Positions 23,401 to 30,926 of a stretch of 54,745 nt of DNA are shown piece after piece. Made by a program: the position numbers and the translations under genes. Position 1 is the first letter of the stretch, and the number at the start of each line of letters is the position of its first letter. Origin of the DNA: a virus; the IMG/VR virus record IMGVR_UViG_3300023210_000042, positions 1 to 54,745 of that record; one strand, written 5' to 3'. The notes beneath the pieces were generated by a model that did not search any database, had not been told where the DNA came from, and saw only the letters and a list, made by a program, of their open reading frames with translations.

Positions 23401-24913
23401 TAACTGTTTTACTTTTGGCAATGGCGTTGAAAGTTATAGAATAAGAGATTCAATTGTAGGAAAAGAATTTTCGTTAGGAGAAAGAACAACCTCCACATCT
23501 GAATTAGAATTCAAGCAAGCACATCGCTTTGCTGATTTAACATATAGCGGTGTTTATAATAACGAAAGTAATGTAAACAAGCTAAACGAATTTAACTTAG
23601 GATTATTAAACTTCAAACCTTGTGAAGATATATATGGCCCAATTGAAAAACTTCATGGAAGAGAAACCGATATACTAGTATTACAGGAGGATAAAATATC
23701 CTATGTATTAGCTGGTAAAAACCTATTAAGCGATTCAGCAGGTGGAGGACAGATAGCTTCTGTGCCTGAGGTTTTAGGAACTCAGATAGCTAGAATAGAA
23801 GAATATGGTATTTCAAGAAACCCAGAAAGTTTTTGTTCTTGGGGTTATAATAAATATTTTACTGACGCTAAACGAGGCGCAGTAATTATGCTTACAGGAG
23901 GTGCAGGACAAAACGAACAGCTCACAGTTATTTCTGAATCTGGAATGAGGTCTTGGTTTAGAGATAGATTTATCTCTGGTCTAAACACTCAAAAGATTGG
24001 TGGGTATGACCCATACATGAATGAGTATGTTTTAAGTATAAATGACGAGGAGCTACCATCTGAAGAATCTTGTATTGCCTGCGGAATTGAAAGGACTTTT
24101 ACTTTCCCAGAGGATAAAACCATTGAGTATTGTATAGACCTAGGGTTGTTAGTAGGAAGCACAGACATAGCAATTCTGGCAAGTGATTCATCAGGAAGCA
24201 GTTTAGAGATTACGTACAATGGGGTAGCTGTTGTACCAACAACTGTTATTGCCGATGGAAATAGCGGTTTTACCTTTGATAAAAACCTTGTTAGTGAATC
24301 AGAGGCTCAGGTTGTATTAACAGGAAAAGCAGGAGCTACTATACAGATTACTATTAAGTGCCCTGTTGCTGAGGTTATTACTGTAACTCAGGTGTGCATA
24401 ACAAACTCAACTGACGTTGGCGAGACAATACACAACGAGTACAGATGGGTGGACGGAACATATTTATCTCCATTGCATTCTGAGCAAGTAACATTTATTG
24501 ATGGAACTGATTTTATTATTATCAGCCAGTTTGAAGCTGTTACTGCTCCGCAAGGCGCAGGAGTTATACCAGCTGATAACGCATCGGTTCAAGTTATTTG
24601 CAACAAAAGAACTACAGATAGTTTTGTTTTTGAGCCAACTCAAAATGAGTTTTATGCTCTACGAACTAATGTTCAATACCCAGCCACACCAGCCGGTATA
24701 CTTTCTTTAATTTCTGCCGCAGGCTCACCTCTACCATTAGATGTTACTCTTGCACCAGGCCAATACACTGGAGACTATACAATGGCAACAACAGGAAATC
24801 AGTTGTATTTAGTATACGATTATAGACAACCAACAGAAGAAGTTTTATGCTACGGAACATCAGACTTAAACGATGTCTGCTGTGACTGTACAGACCCAAC
24901 AGACCCAACTTAA
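20477..24913 (+). CDS. Tail nozzle / tail tubular protein B-like
   Basis: 1478 residues. The N-terminus FIAGRMNKSVDERLIPNGEYVDAMNVRLGSTEESEVGSLENTRGNKQL is a clear signature of podoviral nozzle (tail tubular B) proteins: G-R-M-N-K-D-E-R-L-P-G-E-Y-D-A-N-V-R followed by the G-S-L-EN-GN stretch. The rest is beta-rich and consistent with a propeller plus inserted domains (DRDYELGIVYMDEFGRSS..., HGRETDILVLQEDKISYVLAGKNL). The C-terminal portion is cysteine-rich (ESCIACGIERTF, EVLCYGTSDLNDVCCDCTDP). It forms the tube through which DNA leaves the virion. The length is much greater than T7 gp12 (794), so extra domains are present. Confidence 0.8.
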   Translation: MAETTRNFIAGRMNKSVDERLIPNGEYVDAMNVRLGSTEESEVGSLENTRGNKQLTSLSYNGVPLSDQAKCIGAYEDGQRETLYWFVHDPANLVGIVDMVVSYNVQLNLLTYHVITAGALETVLNFNEDFLITGVNRVEDLLFWTDNYNQPRFINIKRNYDSNSPDLEEQLLVIKKPPVAAPSFELTNLSGEENFIEERFLTFSYRYIYEDGERSALSQFTEPAFIPKGFDYAIDSGLNEGMTNAFNNVRVTYNSGGPLVKSIEVVFAETTSSVIKSIEIFNKENLGYADNTEYTLNFNNSKIFTVISPTQLTRLFDNVPLKAQAQTVMGNRLIYGNYVDGYDLLDLNTNPIRLEYYCELISEVISENQIPDRTDSFNYTIDTSNNVTNAAVFYDFTDVELVNGASLNFEIRYNHFGFTGQQPFPTETSPLITLEFTFLLSQDFNSVYELSTDPAFVETIGTAASILPVYDPVPGNETSCDGTTVTDEWNCLLLANLDNFSKFESGITGAGQPIQIISSPGSQEIGFVVPAMAYVDDLATPTQTVYEYYSVSFAELTYLGIGNPKSLHSDRDYELGIVYMDEFGRSSTALVSPNNSIHVGCSASTSQNEIQVVIPPSQLAPAWADRYKLVIKPDFEDYNTIFSNIFFDELSTSSTYFLLEGENARKVEEGDRLRVKADTDGPTSRCQYATVLQKEAKIEDFIDVSDGEGNSVTVPAGTYMKIIPNDFQVEAGDLPSVLYGQRSASQRSGNSHPRLAYPCGIEDPNNPGQYIDYTIPAGSRIRMRITFRRAGRSSGGCDGRTYELDLKLTSSQDYDNFKEWFDGDNIQSRLDNGAVNVSNGPDCPPPYFQNYYNPAIQTGASTSDALGAMPQDRCVYQYQFLRAANNNLLSLGLIGTNSCRGSKHSNSRRAKIYANIEVFRAENTIVFETEPTDATPDLWYESADVYNIDKTTGRHEGNIQNQTGSQSAIVLTDFFNCFTFGNGVESYRIRDSIVGKEFSLGERTTSTSELEFKQAHRFADLTYSGVYNNESNVNKLNEFNLGLLNFKPCEDIYGPIEKLHGRETDILVLQEDKISYVLAGKNLLSDSAGGGQIASVPEVLGTQIARIEEYGISRNPESFCSWGYNKYFTDAKRGAVIMLTGGAGQNEQLTVISESGMRSWFRDRFISGLNTQKIGGYDPYMNEYVLSINDEELPSEESCIACGIERTFTFPEDKTIEYCIDLGLLVGSTDIAILASDSSGSSLEITYNGVAVVPTTVIADGNSGFTFDKNLVSESEAQVVLTGKAGATIQITIKCPVAEVITVTQVCITNSTDVGETIHNEYRWVDGTYLSPLHSEQVTFIDGTDFIIISQFEAVTAPQGAGVIPADNASVQVICNKRTTDSFVFEPTQNEFYALRTNVQYPATPAGILSLISAAGSPLPLDVTLAPGQYTGDYTMATTGNQLYLVYDYRQPTEEVLCYGTSDLNDVCCDCTDPTDPT

Positions 24914-24924
24914 AAATAAATAGA

Positions 24925-26691
24925 ATGGCAGTATCAGGAACATATTATTTAAACGGACCAGACTTGGCAACTTCAACGGCAATCTTTGCTGATGAGGATA
25001 TGAATGTCTGTGCGGCAGATGGACTTTATTCAAATGGTATAATAGTTCGTGAGTTACTTAATTGCGTTTTATTACCTGCACAAACATGCCCACAATGTGC
25101 TTTACCTTGTGGCCAGGTGGGTGGTGAGTCTTCTAATATTAGGGGAACTTTCTTGGGTCAGATTAGTGGTGGTACAGATGTAGGTGCGGTAGTGATTTAC
25201 TCTATTGTTGGAAACACAATTCCTGATGGAATATTAAGTACATATAATGGACAGACATATAATCAGCTTACATATATAGGTAACAACCAAGGGCCTGTTG
25301 GATTAAATACTCCATTAGGACAGCCAACTTATTATGGTTCACCTGACAACACGCCTGTAAGCACTTCAGCACTTCCAATATATACGATACAGTCTAATGG
25401 AACATACCTTGATACTGGAAATATTCAACCGATTACAGTTAACGCAAATCAGATAGACTTAAGGGGTGGGGGAACTAGAGTTTATACTCAGGTTTTTCCT
25501 AAAAACTCAGCTAGCGTTAGCCAAATCAATGTTGATTTTTTTGGGCCGATACAAGGAACATTTTTTTCTTTTCAAACAGACTGTCCTATTCAGCTAGATA
25601 GTTTTTTAGGGTCTCCAGTTCAGACAGATGACACATGCGCTGATGCCACAGTAACTTATTATTTTGCACAAAATGCAACCGTTACATCAATTCAACCAAC
25701 TGTCTTTGTACCTGAGACACTTACTACCCCAGGGATTGGGAACTATGTATTTCTAGATGACGGTGCTGGTACAAAAATTAACGATACAGCAACTAGTCAG
25801 TTTGTAATATTAGCAGACAGTACATATATTGAGATACAGTATGGTATTGTTATATCCACAGGGACGTGTACTCCAGCAGGGCTTCCATGTGGAGGTACTT
25901 TGAACGCAGGTGGAGGAACAGGGTCTTTTACATTAGATGTTGACACAGGGTCTACAGCGGCAGATGTTGGTGCTATGGTTGTTTACTTTTGGCCTCAAAA
26001 TGTCCCAGATGGTATATTAGTTACTTTTGATAATAGCACTTATAATGAATTATCCTCTCCTGTAGATGGATATAAAGCTGCACCAACAGGATTAGTTACT
26101 TACGTTGGATTAAGTACAGATGGATGTTTTAATACTCTTGTTCCAAACAGCCCTTACAACTCACCTCCAGCTAACGTGCTTAGCACTTACGACCCAGTAT
26201 CACAACAGTTTCTTGTAACTGGTACACGAAACTATACTGTTGTTGCTAGTCAATTACAACCAACAACAGGTACATCACCAGGGTATTGCGCTATGGTTAT
26301 TCCAAAACCTGCTTTACCAGTTAGTGGTAATAATCAAATGACGATAGATGTATATGGTCCTTGTGGAACATCTTGGAATTTAGACTTATCTTTAGCTTGT
26401 CCAGGGCAACTACCAAGTGTTCAGGCCAGCGCAAATCAAGGCGCAAGTACTGTCTGTCAGCCAGTAACACAGACAATATATTATAATTACAATTATAATG
26501 ATAGAGCAGGAACAATTAATCCTCCTCAGTTTGACCCTAGGGTTCATAACTTTGTCTTTAGTGACCAGTTTGCAACTACTCCATTAACAGCAGGAAATTA
26601 TACAGTCAATGGAATATCAGGTCCGTTCATTATGACAGTAGACGCTAATGGTGTTGTAAGCGCTATAACAACTTGCGCACCACCAACTTAA
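24925..26691 (+). CDS. Cysteine-rich virion protein with internal duplication (spike/fibre-like)
   Basis: 588 residues, beta-rich. It consists of two copies of one module: about residues 55-310 and about 311-588. Matching anchors are CPQCALPCG with CTPAGLPCG, DVGAVVIYSIVGNTIPDGILSTYNGQTYNQL with DVGAMVVYFWPQNVPDGILVTFDNSTYNEL, and later TVTYYFAQN with QTIYYNYNYN. The CxxC-like cysteines could form disulfides or bind metal. Its place after the nozzle suggests a tail spike or tail-side appendage. I do not recognise a family. Confidence 0.55.
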   Translation: MAVSGTYYLNGPDLATSTAIFADEDMNVCAADGLYSNGIIVRELLNCVLLPAQTCPQCALPCGQVGGESSNIRGTFLGQISGGTDVGAVVIYSIVGNTIPDGILSTYNGQTYNQLTYIGNNQGPVGLNTPLGQPTYYGSPDNTPVSTSALPIYTIQSNGTYLDTGNIQPITVNANQIDLRGGGTRVYTQVFPKNSASVSQINVDFFGPIQGTFFSFQTDCPIQLDSFLGSPVQTDDTCADATVTYYFAQNATVTSIQPTVFVPETLTTPGIGNYVFLDDGAGTKINDTATSQFVILADSTYIEIQYGIVISTGTCTPAGLPCGGTLNAGGGTGSFTLDVDTGSTAADVGAMVVYFWPQNVPDGILVTFDNSTYNELSSPVDGYKAAPTGLVTYVGLSTDGCFNTLVPNSPYNSPPANVLSTYDPVSQQFLVTGTRNYTVVASQLQPTTGTSPGYCAMVIPKPALPVSGNNQMTIDVYGPCGTSWNLDLSLACPGQLPSVQASANQGASTVCQPVTQTIYYNYNYNDRAGTINPPQFDPRVHNFVFSDQFATTPLTAGNYTVNGISGPFIMTVDANGVVSAITTCAPPT

Positions 26692-26702
26692 AAAACAAAA
26701 AC

Positions 26703-27506
26703 ATGGATAACTACACATTAACATATAGCGGTTCAGCACAGGGGTGGCCTTCTTTTTATTCCTATTACCCAGAATTTATAAAGGGTATGAATCAGTTTCT
26801 ATACACCTTTAAGGGTGGGGATTTATACCAGCACAATGACGCAAGTGTTCCAAGAAATAATTTTTACGGAATACAAGGCGAGTCTAAAATAACTAGTGTT
26901 TTTAATGAATCGGCTTTAGATAACAAAAAGTTTAAAACAATTGCTCTAGAAGGGGATGACGCATGGAGTGGTACTTTTATTACTGACCTGCAAACAACTG
27001 GATTTATAGACTCAACTTATTTTGTGCAGAAGGAATCTGATTGGTTTGCGTTTATAAGAAACAACACAGAGTTACCTGACAATACACCTCAGCTTCCTTT
27101 ACGCTCACTAACAGGTATAGGGGTTAGTGATAACGTTGTAATTGCAGGTACTGGAGCAACCATTACATTTATACCTCCATCTAGTGTTGGTACGATTTTA
27201 TCAAACGGAGATTTATTTTACTTTGGTATTGCAAACCTTCAGGGTAATTATGTTCCTAATTTAGCAGGGGAAGTTGTCTCTGTGTTAAAGCAAAACGATG
27301 GAACTTCCATAGTAACTATAGACACTTCAGTATTAGGTAGTGTTCCTATACCAGGGCTAAATGAGTATTTTTTCTTTATTAAAAACTCTATTGCAGAGTC
27401 TCAAGGGGTGTTAGGACATTTCTGTGAGTTTACACTTACTAATGATTCTACCTCACCTACTGAGTTGTTTGCTGTAAAAAGTCAGGCATTCAAAAGTTTC
27501 CCTTAA
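26703..27506 (+). CDS. Tail/nozzle-associated structural protein
   Basis: 267 residues from ATG 26703, 11 bp after the previous stop; an in-frame TTG 30 bp upstream is disfavoured. The first third (GWPSFYSYYPEFIKGMNQFLYTFKGGDLYQHNDASVPRNNFYG) has a W-x-S-F-x-S-Y-x-P...M-x-x-F-x-x-F-K-G-G-x-L-Y-x-H-N pattern that recurs at the C-terminal end of nozzle-type proteins in Bacteroidetes phages. Here it is a separate gene, perhaps the split-off final part of the propeller. The remainder is beta-rich with a Ser/Gly-rich linker. Confidence 0.55.
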   Translation: MDNYTLTYSGSAQGWPSFYSYYPEFIKGMNQFLYTFKGGDLYQHNDASVPRNNFYGIQGESKITSVFNESALDNKKFKTIALEGDDAWSGTFITDLQTTGFIDSTYFVQKESDWFAFIRNNTELPDNTPQLPLRSLTGIGVSDNVVIAGTGATITFIPPSSVGTILSNGDLFYFGIANLQGNYVPNLAGEVVSVLKQNDGTSIVTIDTSVLGSVPIPGLNEYFFFIKNSIAESQGVLGHFCEFTLTNDSTSPTELFAVKSQAFKSFP

Positions 27507-27522
27507 AATTCATATCTTTGTA
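27504..27522 (+). promoter_or_regulatory. Promoter, second copy of the 19-bp motif (TATCTTTG at 27513)
   Basis: Identical over 19 bases to 5314-5332. The -7 element ends at 27520 and the next gene starts at 27529, so the predicted message has almost no leader. No -33 TTG is present. Confidence 0.6.
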
Positions 27523-27528
27523 AAAGTT

Positions 27529-28056
27529 ATGGGTATATTAAGTATATTTAAAAGAAAAAAAAATAAGCCTGAGGAAATATTAGATTACGTCCACCAAAAC
27601 AGGGGACTTCTTTGGGAGAATATTAATGAATTTAAAGAAAAACTTATAGCTCACGAAGGTACAGTAAAACATCATACGCCAGAAATGGAGAAGATGATGC
27701 CTGTGAATCATCATTTAAAAGATGGGTTATATACTAGAGAAATATTTATGCCTAAGGGCACACTAGTTGTTAGCTTTATTCATAAACAGAATCATCCTTC
27801 TTTTTTTTTAAAAGGAGAGATGTCAGTTTTACTAGACACAGGTGAAGTGAAAAGAATAAAAGCGCCAATGAAAGTAATGACTGAGATAGGAACACAGCGA
27901 GTTGCTTATACACATGAAGATACAACTTGGGTTTGTGTTTATAGAACAGACGCTAAAACAATAAAAGACGCTGAGGCAGAGGTTTATACAGAAGATTATA
28001 AAGAACTACCTGAGCATGTTATATTAAATAAAAAATTATTATGTCAGGAGCAATAG
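27529..28056 (+). CDS. Cupin-fold-like phage protein
   Basis: 175 residues. The core VNHHLKDGLYTREIFMPKGTLVVSFIHKQNHPSFFLKGEMSVLLDTGEVKRIKAPMKVMTEIGTQRVAYTHEDTTWVCVYRT (about 62-143) follows a small cupin: E-x-x-x-P-x-G...H...H-x-x-x-L-x-G-x-x-x-V with a trailing G-x-x-R and histidine strand. The histidines (H61/H62 region, H84, H88, H129) could hold a metal. Similar single-cupin proteins are found among virion genes of several phages and their role is unknown. The N-terminus is basic (FKRKKNKPEE). It overlaps the next gene by 16 bp. Confidence 0.6.
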   Translation: MGILSIFKRKKNKPEEILDYVHQNRGLLWENINEFKEKLIAHEGTVKHHTPEMEKMMPVNHHLKDGLYTREIFMPKGTLVVSFIHKQNHPSFFLKGEMSVLLDTGEVKRIKAPMKVMTEIGTQRVAYTHEDTTWVCVYRTDAKTIKDAEAEVYTEDYKELPEHVILNKKLLCQEQ

Positions 28057-28946
28057 CAGGCTTAGCAATATCTGTAGGGACAACCGCAATGAGCTTTATA
28101 AATGCCGGTAAACAAAAAAGAAAACAGCAAGATGCTGATAGAAAAGCTGCAATGGCGATGGCTGAGGTAGAGAAAGAGCTTACAAAAAACGAATATAAAG
28201 CTTTGTCTTTGGACCAAACGATATATGAGCAAACGCAAGCTACTTTGGGTGCTCAGATAAAAACAGAAATGGAAGCCTTAAGAGAGGGTGACCAGCGTGG
28301 CGTTTTAGCAGGTTCTCAAAGAGTTCAGGAAGGAACAGTTCAGTCCTCTGGCGCAATAAGAGCTGACCAAGGGCAGAAATTAGACGAGCTAGATAAACTT
28401 GTTGCTGATGAAGAAACTCGTAAGAGTGATATTAAAATGCAACTAAAACTAGGTGATGTAGCCGGTGCACAGCAGGCTTCAGCTGAAGCATCACAAGCAG
28501 CTAACCAATTAAAAATGCAAGGTTTTCAAGGTGTTGGTAATGTTTTACAGCAAGGTCTTGGGATGGTAAAGACGTATGGAAAGAGTGCAGAAGCTAAAGA
28601 TGTAATAGGTATGCAGCGAGAGTTTGCTAAAGGCCAGAAAGCAGACTACTTAGCAGGGACTGGTGCTTTTGCTGGGCAAGGTCCTAAAACAAATAGGGAG
28701 TACAGACAGAACTTAAAGCCAATGATGAATCAAAAATTTCAACAGGCTGTAGGTGGGTTATCTTTTACTGGTGACCAGTTTTCACAGTTCGGAAATATAG
28801 GTCAGCTTGGAGGTCTAGGACAAGGTGAATTTTCTAATCTTGATTTCCAACAACTAGGAGGTTTGCAAGGAGCAGAATTTATGGACCAGCTAATGCAGAT
28901 GACTCCAGAACAAAGAAGGATGCTTAAGCAGCAGATGGGCTTTTAA
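28041..28946 (+). CDS. Internal virion protein (ejection protein, small)
   Basis: 301 residues, alanine/glutamine-rich and largely helical. The hydrophobic N-terminus (SGAIAGLAISVGTTAMSFINAG) could insert in a membrane. It is followed by a basic stretch (KQKRKQQDADRKAAMAMAEVEKEL), long polar helices and a Gly/Gln-rich C-terminus (FGNIGQLGGLGQGEFSNLDFQQLGGLQGAEF). This composition and the position just before two larger proteins match the T7 gp14/gp15/gp16 ejection set, which forms a channel through the cell envelope. Confidence 0.6.
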   Translation: MSGAIAGLAISVGTTAMSFINAGKQKRKQQDADRKAAMAMAEVEKELTKNEYKALSLDQTIYEQTQATLGAQIKTEMEALREGDQRGVLAGSQRVQEGTVQSSGAIRADQGQKLDELDKLVADEETRKSDIKMQLKLGDVAGAQQASAEASQAANQLKMQGFQGVGNVLQQGLGMVKTYGKSAEAKDVIGMQREFAKGQKADYLAGTGAFAGQGPKTNREYRQNLKPMMNQKFQQAVGGLSFTGDQFSQFGNIGQLGGLGQGEFSNLDFQQLGGLQGAEFMDQLMQMTPEQRRMLKQQMGF

Positions 28947-28961
28947 TAAAACAATAGTTAA

Positions 28962-30923
28962 ATGACTTACTACGGATACGTACAAAGAGAAAACGCAGCT
29001 GGTGTTAACTGGCAGGAGGTAGGCGCAAATTTATCTCAAACATTATTAGATGCTGGCGCTGCAAGGCAGGCTAAGCGAGATGCTTTTGATAAGTCTACTA
29101 AAGAATACCAAGAAACACTTAATAATGCTCCATCTGGAGATTTTAAAACAGCAAATGCATTTGCGCTAAACCATGCTGCAGATGCTTCACGTATGCGTCT
29201 TATTCAAGATAGACTTCTGAAAAGTGGTGTAATGAAAGATAGAGACTACACTGTAGCTCGTCAGAATTTAACTGACGGAACTAAACAATTGTTTGGTTTA
29301 TCTGAAGAATATCAAGCTGAGTACACAGAAAAAATGAAAAGATTTAAGGCAGGAGAAAGCCAAAACTTAGAGGCTTGGTTGATGGAGAATATAGAAGGCT
29401 TATCTAATCTTAAGAATGCGCAGTCCTATATAAACTCCGAAGATGGAAGCGTAAGTGTCGGTAAGCTAGTCGATGGCCCTGGAGGCACAAGAGTCATGAG
29501 TAAAAACCCTAATGACTTTATGACTGTAAACCAGCTTCGTAACAGATACAAAGAAAAGTATGATAAGTTTGACGTGTCAGCCACTATGACTATGGAGGCC
29601 GAGAGGTTAGGTACATTTATAGATAGTGTAAAAAATGCTGGAGGTTCAAACTATGCAGGTACTGTAACTAAATTACTAGACCCAACTATACGTGGGACAT
29701 TAGGTCCTAAAGGTCAAAAGGCTGTAGATAGTTTTAAGGCTATGGAAACGGATATGATTAATAGCTACTTAGAGTCTAACCCTTTAAACGCATTATCTGT
29801 TCTCACAAACAGTGTTGGGGTAAATCCAAAAACAGGGAAGAACTTTGAACCAACTTTTGATGAGGCAGAGGCTAAAAAAGACCCTAACAAGATTTTAATT
29901 AAAGATGATGGTAGTGGTAGAATAGAGCCAGTTCTTAGTGAGGACCAAAAAAAGTTAGCTTTTGAAAGTGTTCAAACAAATTTTAGAAATAAGATAGATA
30001 GAGAAAAAACTATTGATACTTATAACGAGCCAAAGCCACAGCAGCCATCAGCTGCTTCTATAAAGCAATCTGAAAAGAAAAAATCAGAGGAAAACGCTAT
30101 TAGTTCTTGGAATGATTTATACTACGAAAAAACCGCAGCAGAAAAACAAACAGCTCTAGAAAATTTATTAGGTTCACAAAAATCTAAGGACTCAAGTTTA
30201 AGAGACATTGATTTAACTGTTCCTGGAGAGATAGAGTTTATTTACAAAGACAAATCAAAGAATAGAGTTATTCAGTATGACCCACAAAATATTACTATTG
30301 AGGAGTGGTCGAGACTTGGAAACGAGATACATGGTGTAGATGATGTAACAGAAGTATTAGATAGAAGTGGAGGAAGGCGAGTTGATAATGAAGGAAACCC
30401 ATTAAAAGGCCAGTTTGGTGAAGATGTTTTAACTGATGTGTTTGCAGCACGTGAAGGTGAGTCTACAAAACAATCCATTCAAGATGCTTACTCAGATTAT
30501 CTTGACACACAAATAGACGGAAGTAGAAGGAGCTATGCTACAAAAAAAGGAGAACCTATCAAGGATGCTAATGGAGAAATGGTAAAAAACTTTAAAGCTA
30601 ACATACCTTCAGGATTTTCAATAGAAGAAACTTATGGTGTAGGAGACAATACAGATAGACTTGTTACGATTAAGAAAGATGGTGGTAAATCACTTGAGGT
30701 TGATATAACTAAATCAAATTATGCCAAACTAATTAAAGACTTTATTTTAAACAATTCAAACACTGAGGAGGATTTAAAGAGAATGTCTCTAACAAAAGGT
30801 GTAAACAGAAAAACGCTATCCAATCGGTCCGTTTCTAGAAGGAATAGACAAACAGGTAACACAGGTAGTGGTAATACAAGGACAACAAATCCAAATGGAG
30901 CAGGCGCTAATTATAATCAATAA
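28962..30923 (+). CDS. Internal virion protein (ejection protein, medium)
   Basis: 653 residues, mostly helical and strongly charged. The N-terminus (NAAGVNWQEVGANLSQTLLDAGAARQAKRDAFDKSTKEYQETLNNAPSGDF) resembles those of podoviral internal proteins. A disordered KPQQPSAASIKQSEKKKSEE linker lies about 350-370. The C-terminus is Arg/Asn/Gly-rich (SVSRRNRQTGNTGSGNTRTTNPNGAG). It stands between the small and giant ejection proteins and probably makes the middle section of the DNA ejection channel. Confidence 0.55.
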   Translation: MTYYGYVQRENAAGVNWQEVGANLSQTLLDAGAARQAKRDAFDKSTKEYQETLNNAPSGDFKTANAFALNHAADASRMRLIQDRLLKSGVMKDRDYTVARQNLTDGTKQLFGLSEEYQAEYTEKMKRFKAGESQNLEAWLMENIEGLSNLKNAQSYINSEDGSVSVGKLVDGPGGTRVMSKNPNDFMTVNQLRNRYKEKYDKFDVSATMTMEAERLGTFIDSVKNAGGSNYAGTVTKLLDPTIRGTLGPKGQKAVDSFKAMETDMINSYLESNPLNALSVLTNSVGVNPKTGKNFEPTFDEAEAKKDPNKILIKDDGSGRIEPVLSEDQKKLAFESVQTNFRNKIDREKTIDTYNEPKPQQPSAASIKQSEKKKSEENAISSWNDLYYEKTAAEKQTALENLLGSQKSKDSSLRDIDLTVPGEIEFIYKDKSKNRVIQYDPQNITIEEWSRLGNEIHGVDDVTEVLDRSGGRRVDNEGNPLKGQFGEDVLTDVFAAREGESTKQSIQDAYSDYLDTQIDGSRRSYATKKGEPIKDANGEMVKNFKANIPSGFSIEETYGVGDNTDRLVTIKKDGGKSLEVDITKSNYAKLIKDFILNNSNTEEDLKRMSLTKGVNRKTLSNRSVSRRNRQTGNTGSGNTRTTNPNGAGANYNQ

Positions 30924-30926
30924 TAA

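Noticed and set aside
10231-24913. Assignment of the phage to crAss-like viruses
   Set aside because: Gene order (TerL, portal, capsid, nozzle) is similar, but the window lacks the giant RNA polymerase and other crAss hallmarks, and no search could be run.
28400-28425. CTGATGAAGAAAC on the + strand inside an internal virion gene
   Set aside because: Core-like words occur, but there is no room for stem II and no paired stem I or stem III.
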